From NCBI GenBank assembly GCA_024704765.1, contig JAKMXF010000155.1:186001-250000 (forward strand): a stretch of DNA of 64,000 nt, given 5' to 3'. This document shows positions 56,649-64,000 of this stretch, in pieces. A program made the translations under genes and the position numbers. The stretch's first letter is position 1, and each line of letters starts with the position of its first letter. The notes below the pieces were generated by a model. That model ran no database searches, had not been told where the DNA came from, and worked only from the letters and a program-made list of their open reading frames with translations. The DNA comes from Oopsacas minuta (taxonomy: Eukaryota > Porifera > Hexactinellida > Lyssacinosida > Leucopsacidae).

Positions 56649-59600
56649 CTAGAGCGATTTGGCGATTTTTGATTGACCTGAATTAACAAGATATTCATTA
56701 TGTGCTTTTACTGCAAGATCTCTTGATCCAGCGACCGATAAAAATGAGCTGTCCCCTCTAAACGAGAGAAGGCTCTCATCATTTGACGTTTCTAAATTAG
56801 CATGATCTTCATCGATGAATTGGCAGGAGGGAGCTAATGCACCCGAATTGATATCTTTTGGCATGTTTTCAGAAGGTGATTCAAGATTAGGGATAGAAAA
56901 ATAATCATGTATTAGTCCTAATGAGTTAAGAAAAGTGAAGTTTTCGTCTCCTAAACAATCTGTAGTATCAGTTACATTCAACACTTCAATGTTATTATTG
57001 TTATTCAGATTCAGATTGAAAAAGTCTGAAGTAATATTATCCTTCTTATCTTCACTATCAACGATCTCCTGAGTTACAGAATGAACTTGTGGAGATTCTG
57101 CAAACAAATTAACAGCTATGTTTTCCTCTTTGATAGAAACATCCTGAAGAGGGTAAATATCTTGCAAATCACCAACTTTGGTGGGTAATACATGTTCATC
57201 GGATCGATTGTGAATGTAATCTATTTCGCGATTTCCAATTTTGCTTACATCTTCTGATTCCATGTCTATCGCTTGACAATGATGAAATATTTGAGAAGAT
57301 ATTTCGTCATTTTTCGAACCTTTAAAAATATCTTGGGATTTATCATCGTTTGTAGTAATTAAATTTTCCGGTGTTTTAAGGGTTAATAATGAGCTAACTT
57401 CCTGTGTTTTGGATTCAGATGAAATATTAGAAAATGGGCCAAATTCTGCCCAAGTATTAGGATTAGAACTTTCACCAAGAGGCCAATTTAGAGAAGTTTC
57501 ATTCACATCACCACAATGGGAAAAAGTTTCTTTCTGAAGCATGGCAAAAGGCTCATCAACAGAATCTGTCTGGGAATGGGTACCGTTCACTGTTTGGGTG
57601 TAGAAAATATGTGTTTCGATCATATCGCTTGAATCATTAAGAGATGATTTTATCTTTTCGGGTATATCTGAATCATGATCTTCATCGTCGTCATCTTCAT
57701 CACTATCAAATTCAGATATGCGTAAATTATTCGAACGATTGTAATTAGATTCAATTGGATGTGAAGTCCAATCATCACTCTCACTTGATGGAGGAGAATC
57801 AATTATTCTATGGATTGGACTATGCTCATTAAAAAGATTGATAGTACCATTACACATATCTAAAAATGCATGAATGGATGATTTATCCTCATCACTGGTT
57901 AAAGAAAAATCAAATGAATTCAATTCAGAAAATGGATTGGAGGCAATTTCCTCGTAAAATAACTCATCTTCACCTCCAAACCCATCTTCAAAGTTAGCAG
58001 CAACAGGAAACAACTGATACTCAGTATAAGCCTGATTTATAACAGGATCACTTGGAATGTCTTCTTCTGGTGGAGTAAAATTGGGAACAAGTGAATCTCC
58101 TCCCATCTTACTTTCATTTTTCAAGTTTAGTTCAGTTAAATCTTCAGAGACAAGGCGATTCCAACTCTTTAAAACTTCATCAGGAAGAAATTCATCGAAA
58201 ATACACAGTAAATCTTTATCTGATTGCAAGATTTCTGTAACTCTATTTGTAATGATAGTCAAATGTCCCATATAACCCATACGCCTTCCCTTAGATATTT
58301 GAGAAATTTGATTTGCTTCCCAACATTGTAAAAGTTTTTCAATAATCTCCCCTTCACTCAAAATCAATTTAAATAACTCTGTGGAGCTCATACTATCAAC
58401 GTCATCCCCAGTAAGTATTAGCTCAGTTGTATCAATTTCCTTGGCAACTTTATCTTCATTGGATTTTGTGAAAGGAGAAAGTAGAGTTCTGACAATAATT
58501 TCTACCTGAGTGTGGAGAAAATTATTCCAAGGGAATTTTATGAAGAGGTCTAACAACGTTTTCAGAATTCCTGATGATATAAATCGAAGTTGAAATTGTG
58601 ATGGAGTTACTTGGAGAATTGCAGTCAGAAGTCTTATTATAACTAAACGCCTATACCCCAAAACAGGGGCACCATGAAAGAATATTTCAGGGGATTCGCT
58701 AAGAAGGGTATGAAAATCAAAGACGTGACGAGAAATAATATTGAGAACTTTGATTCCCCCTTGCGAAAGTGGAAATTCTTTCACACTGTGAAATCCTTCA
58801 ATAGGTGAATTTGCCTCGATATTAGAAGTGCCCAAGCGTATCGGAAGACTGAGATCTGGATAGATCATTTGGTCTAATGAGCGCACTGGTTGAAGCAAGC
58901 CCTGCAAGAAAGCTATACAACATTGCAAATGTATACTACGTGATGGACCATCTTCATCCATAAATACATTTCTCAGAATATTTTCAATCACTTCCTGACT
59001 CTCCATAACTTGAATGAATATTAATGTATCTAGTGTTTCAATGCAACTATCTCTCTCCACACGTTGGATTTCAATTAGTAGTTGTGAAGCGTTGTAACAA
59101 ACATCAGGGGAGCTGCCCGCACGAATCATACCAACGAGTGATTGAATTAGCTTTTTATCATCAAGCCAATGTATGAATTCAAGTTGCTGATGCTCACCAA
59201 TAGTAACCAATTGCAAGATTAGGTCCATACAACTCGATGTTCCAATATGAAGCATTAGATCTTGCAGAATATCATAATGTAATCTAAAATTTGAAAAAAT
59301 TTCATTTGATTTGTTCTTACACAAGAAAGTAAGAACCTTACAACAAAAGCTTGAAAAAAGGGGATTAAGTGGGGGTTTAAGCTTCAGGAAGGAAGTAAGA
59401 GATATAAAGTGTTCATTTACAAGAGAATCAGAAATGCTTCCCATGTTAGAGCACAAAAGTTCACAAGCAATATTAGGGTATTTATAACGAATCTTTTCTC
59501 CCATTTGTTCTGAAGGTAAGGTAGTAATCAAACTTACGAGTTCCAAAAGATTTTCAGGTATAGATATAAAGTCGCATAACTTGGGATTTTGGGTTTTGCC

Positions 59601-59708
59601 TTCTTGAATAATATCCTCATCATCCAGAATTTGGTATAAAGTAACATCATCTTTTGAAATAGTAGTATCAAGAGAAGATGTAGGCCTAAAAGGAAGACGC
59701 CAAAACAT
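56649..59708 (-). CDS. PPP6R: Protein phosphatase 6 regulatory subunit (SAPS domain)
   Basis: Regulatory subunit that binds the PP6 catalytic subunit and directs it to substrates in cytoplasm and nucleus. The protein has 1019 residues, longer than the typical 750-950. It starts MFWRLPFRPTSSLDTTISKD, then DVTLYQILDDEDIIQEGKTQNPKLCDFI, the hallmark N-terminus of the SAPS family. The helical SAPS domain covers about residues 50-480, including NLLELVSLIT, IACELLCSN, LQCCIAFLQGLLQPVRS and YRRLVIIRLLTAILQ. The C-terminal half is acidic and Ser/Thr-rich with a patch SDEDDDDEDHDSD at about 665-680, probably disordered and phosphorylated. The whole gene is a single open exon, which is unusual for an animal PP6R gene. 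The choice among the vertebrate R1, R2 and R3 names cannot be made. Confidence 0.93.
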   Translation of the reverse strand: MFWRLPFRPTSSLDTTISKDDVTLYQILDDEDIIQEGKTQNPKLCDFISIPENLLELVSLITTLPSEQMGEKIRYKYPNIACELLCSNMGSISDSLVNEHFISLTSFLKLKPPLNPLFSSFCCKVLTFLCKNKSNEIFSNFRLHYDILQDLMLHIGTSSCMDLILQLVTIGEHQQLEFIHWLDDKKLIQSLVGMIRAGSSPDVCYNASQLLIEIQRVERDSCIETLDTLIFIQVMESQEVIENILRNVFMDEDGPSRSIHLQCCIAFLQGLLQPVRSLDQMIYPDLSLPIRLGTSNIEANSPIEGFHSVKEFPLSQGGIKVLNIISRHVFDFHTLLSESPEIFFHGAPVLGYRRLVIIRLLTAILQVTPSQFQLRFISSGILKTLLDLFIKFPWNNFLHTQVEIIVRTLLSPFTKSNEDKVAKEIDTTELILTGDDVDSMSSTELFKLILSEGEIIEKLLQCWEANQISQISKGRRMGYMGHLTIITNRVTEILQSDKDLLCIFDEFLPDEVLKSWNRLVSEDLTELNLKNESKMGGDSLVPNFTPPEEDIPSDPVINQAYTEYQLFPVAANFEDGFGGEDELFYEEIASNPFSELNSFDFSLTSDEDKSSIHAFLDMCNGTINLFNEHSPIHRIIDSPPSSESDDWTSHPIESNYNRSNNLRISEFDSDEDDDDEDHDSDIPEKIKSSLNDSSDMIETHIFYTQTVNGTHSQTDSVDEPFAMLQKETFSHCGDVNETSLNWPLGESSNPNTWAEFGPFSNISSESKTQEVSSLLTLKTPENLITTNDDKSQDIFKGSKNDEISSQIFHHCQAIDMESEDVSKIGNREIDYIHNRSDEHVLPTKVGDLQDIYPLQDVSIKEENIAVNLFAESPQVHSVTQEIVDSEDKKDNITSDFFNLNLNNNNNIEVLNVTDTTDCLGDENFTFLNSLGLIHDYFSIPNLESPSENMPKDINSGALAPSCQFIDEDHANLETSNDESLLSFRGDSSFLSVAGSRDLAVKAHNEYLVNSGQSKIAKSL

Positions 59709-60634
59709 CGAGAATACAAAAGATTTCTAATTAGTGACAAAAAGACAATAATTATACTAACTGCTGTAGATTTCGAAAATATATAACTTCCAGAGTTTCA
59801 AATAGGAATGATTTTGCTGGTGAGATTTAAGCGTTATCATATAGATGATAGGGGTAGCGTATTTGTGCTCCTGTATATGGAAATAACATATGTACTTACT
59901 AGTTATGACCGTTTAAATATCATGTTAAAACACAAATTATTTGAGCCCATTTCTAACATACAAGATATATAGAAAATTTAATGACAAGGTTGGCACGTTT
60001 CTAAGTTCTAGCTAGGGGCGGATTGCGACCCGAGATGCCGTGAAAATGCTCGTTAGGTGGACAGGAAGGCTAAAGGGCTGGCAAACTAGCTGGTGGGGGG
60101 TGTTTACGCGCTTAAATAGTTTCGGAATTATATAATGCAAGGGCGTTTATGTCCCAATATGGTTATAGTACAAGCAGGGGTATAGCCAGGTCCAGAAACC
60201 GAGCCATGCAAATGGAGCTCCAGCTGCAGATAACCCACGCTAATCAGCTCTAGTTCCAACGCCTCGTCCATTGTATAATAAATAAATAACTCTAATATTT
60301 GTCATTAATATACTTAGAGATTGTACCATAAAATGATCGTTTACATTGCCAAATTTCCCCGTTTTCATATTCGAATGGCCACGTATTTTCTGTTTCCTTA
60401 TGAAATGAAACGCGTTTCCTACATATAATCCAACATATATCAACTTGATTAGTGCGTACATTCTTGTACATACATATTAGTAGGTTTTTCAAATGGATTA
60501 AAAAGGCTAAAGCTCGAGGATAAGTGGAATCTTGCAAATAATGATGCACCTTGTGTACACACGGTGCCATGACCGCAGCAGGGAGTTTACTATTCGTTAA
60601 GTTTACCTGTCACGAAAGATTTGGTAACTCGGAG
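59709..60634. other. 5' flank of the PP6 regulatory subunit gene; one unassigned frame
   Basis: Between the ATG of the phosphatase subunit and the RAG1-like element. A minus-strand frame at 60292..60570 encodes 92 residues from an ATG (MAPCVHKVHHYLQDSTYPRA...) with no motif that I recognise; it may be debris. A GC-richer patch near 60000-60100 holds nothing assignable. Promoter elements were not identified. Confidence 0.4.
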
Positions 60635-60641
60635 CACAGTG
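60635..60641 (+). other. RSS-like heptamer, left end (CACAGTG)
   Basis: CACAGTG, identical to the consensus heptamer of vertebrate recombination signals, is the outermost sequence of the element and is followed by GCACGAAATGCC. I see no convincing nonamer at a 12-bp distance. Confidence 0.65.
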
Positions 60642-60883
60642 GCACGAAATGCCAATTTGGTGGAAATAGCAATTTATGTAACAGATATGCATGTATGATG
60701 TATTATTGACGTATAGGTTATCTACCCTATACAACAGATTTACACTATCAGAATTTATATACGGCTTCGGAATCACGAGTTATGACGTCATTGGAATGTC
60801 TGTATAGTTTTTAGAAATATACTTAATCATCCTCTATTATGAGGGAATTAACAATAAGATCTTGTTTACTAATAGCATCGCTG

Positions 60884-62947
60884 TTACTTGAGGCAATTCC
60901 GCATCTTTCTGTTTAGTAGAAGAATCGGATCACTTTGGCAGATGATCCGTGCGAAAACATCTTTTAGGTTTTCTTCAAAGGAAAACTTCCTCGACAAACG
61001 TTCTCTAAATCTTCTAAGTAACTTATTGCATGACTCCAGACCTTCCACTGATAACTGTTCCAGTCCATAACCATCATTATAATCAGAAATAATGCTTGCT
61101 GCATGAGCTAACAGTTTGTACATTGTAGGGGTTATGTTAGCCCAGAAAATTTCGTCGCAATCAGCTGACAAAGTTCGCGACATACTAATGAGAGTTCGTC
61201 TGTGTGTATTCTTCTATTAGAATTATATATCCGTAGGATGGCTCCAAGGTAGGTGTGGATATCAGTGATCACTTGTTTACAATTTGATGGTAATACTGCC
61301 AAAATCCAGTATAGGAAGTCTCTCTCACTATCATCTTTCTCATTAGCATTTTCTCACAACATTTCCTGTTGTAGAAGTTCCACCTTGCGAAGAAGCACAA
61401 TCAATCATCAAATTCAACTTTTCTTTTAACAAACCGCAAATAAAACTCTTGGTGTATTGGACTTTAGTAGAAGTTGGTGACCATTTAGTTCCTCCAGCAG
61501 TTAGATGGCTTACCAGAGACATAAACCAACTGGAACACGTAAGGTATGCGTGTAAAGGTGAACCCGGGATTATGTCTATATCAGATAAAGGTGCATGCGT
61601 AAGATTAAACCTTTCGTTAGAACTTAGTGAGAGAAATCGCTCTTCACCAACTTCTTCAAATATGATCTTTGCATCACTGATAAACCTGTTGATGGGAAAG
61701 CCATCCTGGACAAAAGTTAAATCGTGCATCTGCTCGAATGTAGTTGTGCAAAACTGACAACAAGCTCTTCCTGCACCATTCAAAATTTGAGCCATTTTTC
61801 CATCAATTTGCGAACGCAAATTTGCGCACTAGAGTGATACCATTAATCAAATTTAGACCATTATTTTTGATGTACTCAGTCTCCTTGTTGACCATTGTCA
61901 ACATAAGAAAGCCTACATTTTCTAGATTTTCTTGAAGAGCAAGTATGGTTATTGGCCTTATCGAGAATGAGGAATTCGGAATAGAGTTCTTCCAGAGGAA
62001 TTATCCTTGGTGATTGGTGATAGAAAGCACCTTAAATCCAAATAATAGAAAGTTCTTGGCTGTGAAATCGGGATGGGAAGTTACTTGTTGATAAAAGCGG
62101 TGGGAACCTGACCCATCTAACCCATCGATATCCGAATCTTAAGTAGTTGGTCATCACTGTTAATGGGAGTATTTGTGAATATTATCCTATTCACTGTGTG
62201 AGTGAGTAATCTGTGATAGGAAATGCCAATTTCCAACCGGATACTATCTTTCCACTATTTCCATCTCATCAATTAGACAAATTTGACTACGATGGATTGC
62301 GACTCTATTGTAACCAGGTAGTGTGATATCCTCATTAATTAATATACGTCTTAGATCGATGTGTTTTGACTTCCCAATTTCTAATGAGTCTAGTAAGAAG
62401 CAAGACGAATCTAAAGAGACTTTCCTGTTGAAATTTCCTAATCCATGACTCCCGGCAATTACATTTTTGCTGATATTAGCGGTGCTAACATCATGTTCTT
62501 CCTGTGAATACAACAACAGTAAGTAACTAGAAATCATCTTAGGTGAAATTTCTTCCCGTTGTGCGACAGTTTCCAGATGTAATCTCAGGATGGCTAATCG
62601 ATATCGCATACCTTTATTACTTAATTCGCTGATGTGCTTCCGAGATACTCGACTAAAGTCTTCCTCGAATACAATTGTAGATTCCTTGAAGGGTCTATCT
62701 TCATTTGAAGACTGTGGAATGTCATCCATTTGAGGATCCCTACAAAAGAACAATTCATCCCAAGTTGCTAAGTCCTTCTTTTTCAAATATATTTTTCTTT
62801 CAGACTTAATATTTGAAAAAATTTTCGGCGGAAAAGGTCACAATTGGACTCCTCAAGATTATATTTAGTAATAAACTGACGAGCAATCGTACTAAACGCT
62901 TTCTCCGAGTTGGACATATAGAAATTGAAGGCTTCTTTGTTGTTCAT
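60884..62947 (-). pseudogene. RAG1/Transib-like transposase with recognisable catalytic motifs, frameshifted
   Basis: The ATG at 62947 starts MNNKEAFNFYMSNSEKAF. A frame change near 62790, in a run of T/A, leads to KKKDLATWDELF and a long open part to 62244 with LPGYNRVAIHRSQICLIDEMEIV. Next, DIDGLDGSGSHRFYQQV (D near 62116), the position of the first catalytic aspartate, is followed by FLLFGFKVLSI. In the next open segment QIDGKMAQIL (D near 61803) gives the second aspartate, directly before a zinc pair CCQFC. GGTSTTGNVVRKC (near 61350) matches the TGN-R block of this group. The last segment has MYKLLAHAASII and SVEGLESCNKLLRRFRERL (E near 61035). It aligns in my reading with the RAG1 region around its catalytic glutamate (ExxNES-NKL-RRFR). 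The copy ends at 60884. At least three frame changes make it non-functional as written. Confidence 0.8.
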
Positions 62948-63560
62948 TAGGACGGAGTAAAATTGAAACTAATTAATAATCAACCATAAGATAAAATTTG
63001 TTCCTAACATAAGGGCTGTAAATTACGGGACAACCAGTAGAAATAGACGCAAAACTCAATTAGCGCCAAGTTGCGCCAGGCTAGAACTAAGTTTATTTTG
63101 TTTTAAATATAACTTTCTTCAAAATACAATCCATTTTACAACGGGCGACAACAGGCAAAGATAGTTGTGGCATTTCAAACTCAATTGACCAAACATAAAT
63201 TCACCAAAATTATTTGGAATTTCTACCTAGTTTATTCTAAAAGCTAATATTATAATTTCCTAGTCATGTATTTCATTATAATGGCCACATAAAGTACTTC
63301 AATATGACAGGCTACAATTTTCATATACAAAACTAACACACGAATATGTGTCAAATTCCTTTGGCTACTTTGAGAAACCTTGATTTCTGTATTTTCATCG
63401 TGTTGAAGTTACTCATCTATAAACAACTATTGTTCAAAAGTAAGACTATCAAATATCATTACATGCTGTATTTCTGGGTTTCCGAGTATGCTGAATAAGA
63501 TAGGATAATTAGATATCAAAATATCACTGTCAAATATTTCGCAATTTCAACCTGTCGTGC

Positions 63561-63567
63561 CATTGTG
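63561..63567 (-). other. RSS-like heptamer, right end (CACAATG)
   Basis: Read inward on the minus strand it is CACAATG followed by GCACGACAGG. It shares 12 of 13 terminal bases with the left end. No clear nonamer is seen at a 23-bp distance. Confidence 0.65.
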
Positions 63568-63572
63568 CAGAG

Positions 63573-64000
63573 CATTAAGCGTTCCTCATTTTTGGAGCGC
63601 GCTTTCGCTTCGCGCTCTTGCACTGAAAGAAAACGCGTTCCAACTTCCGCTTGTTACTCAGATAAGGACTGCACTCCGGATCCTGCCCAGGGTCTCTGAA
63701 ATCGTGATCTCGTTGAAAAATATACAGAGCCTAAGAAATTTATAGGTTGGGCATAGAAAATTATGTAAATTACAAAACTCTTATTAAAAAATTTCCATCA
63801 CATGAATTTTTGCAATTCAGTTTTTTTAACTTGGTGTCAAAACTTCATTTTCCAGAATTATTCCGTAAATAAAGGACCATAACAACAAAATTACAAATAA
63901 ATTAGACCATGATATGTAGTTTGTGAAATTGGCCTCACAACTGCTTTGAACACAAATTGAGGGAAATTTTCAACATCTTCATTGCATTTGTATCTATTCC
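63573..64000. other. No gene; GC-rich patch
   Basis: GGAGCGCGCTTTCGCTTCGCGCTC at about 63595..63618 forms a hairpin-like unit and resembles the patch near 54334. The remainder is AT-rich. Confidence 0.4.

Larger units (their letters stand above)
60635..63567 (-). mobile_element. RAG1/Transib-like DNA transposon
   Basis: The left end is CACAGTGGCACGA and the right end, inward, is CACAATGGCACGA. The outer heptamer CACAGTG equals the V(D)J recombination signal heptamer, and CACAATG is common at Transib ends. The 5-bp flanks are CGGAG (60630..60634) and CAGAG (63568..63572), four of five identical and of the CNNNG type; Transib and RAG-like elements duplicate 5 bp. Length is 2933 bp, typical of autonomous Transib elements. 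The interior encodes a RAG1-like transposase on the minus strand. There is no room for, and no trace of, a RAG2-like gene. Confidence 0.8.

Noticed and set aside
60292-60570. 92-residue frame upstream of the PP6 subunit as a conserved gene
   Set aside because: It starts with ATG, but I recognise no family or domain, so it is only mentioned within the flank.
62948-63567. RAG2-like gene inside the RAG1/Transib-like element
   Set aside because: Only about 620 bp remain on that side and 250 bp on the other, with no kelch-like repeats in any frame.

Overview
This window looks like AT-rich nuclear DNA from an invertebrate animal. Two ordinary single-copy eukaryotic genes are present, PCNA (23197..24000, minus) and a SAPS-domain regulatory subunit of protein phosphatase 6 (56649..59708, minus). 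Both read as single open exons. Almost everything else that can be recognised is transposable-element DNA. The element mix (Tc1/mariner, hAT, P, pogo, MULE, integrase-type DNA transposons, a RAG1/Transib-like element) fits an arthropod. A copepod such as a sea louse is my guess, not something the sequence proves. There is no bacterial gene organisation, operon, CRISPR array or rRNA; I saw no tRNA.

Layout. 1.2-5.9 kb: two head-to-head fragments of one unknown repeat, the second split by a 4.2 kb P-type THAP-transposase element with a perfect 8-bp target duplication; a small mariner-like element sits inside that P element. 6.7-11.0 kb: a hAT element (minus) with a Tc1-like element lodged 7-9 bp upstream of its transposase start codon. 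12.6-16.5 kb: a decayed integrase (KRBA2-like) DNA transposon with a mariner inside. 16.8-22.2 kb: degenerate tandem repeats, a palindromic element, a weak RAG1/Transib-like C-terminal fragment and a second Tc1-like element. 23.2-24.0 kb: PCNA. 24.9-30.9 kb: interspersed repeats, small inverted-repeat elements, a MULE remnant split by a 134-bp element, and a third Tc1-like element. 31.2-34.4 kb: a GC-richer hAT element (plus). 34.5-41.7 kb: mostly non-coding, with a small hAT element, a possible Transib-type miniature element and a gag-like remnant. 41.8-46.1 kb: a hAT remnant, a GC-richer island of unknown nature, and a BED-finger hAT element that splits the island. 46.4-51.1 kb: a pogo-like remnant, a 681-bp hAT miniature element and a Tc1-like element. 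51.1-54.0 kb: an apparently intact, four-exon integrase-type transposon with terminal 47-bp subrepeats. 54.7-55.8 kb: a miniature element packed with AATTCTTAGAATT-type palindromes. 56.6-59.7 kb: the PP6 regulatory subunit gene. 60.6-63.6 kb: a RAG1/Transib-like element bounded by CACAGTG/CACAATG heptamers.

The two host genes do housekeeping work: PCNA is the sliding clamp of DNA replication, and the SAPS protein targets PP6 phosphatase. They have no visible functional link. The strongest observation is the RAG1/Transib-like element, which keeps recognisable versions of all three catalytic acidic motifs, an RSS-like heptamer at each end and a near-identical 5-bp flank. The second is the spliced integrase element at 51.1-54.0 kb, whose TATA target site and TGTTA...TAACA ends are shared with the older relative at 12.6-16.5 kb. 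Coordinates of repeats and exons were read by eye and may be off by a base or two.
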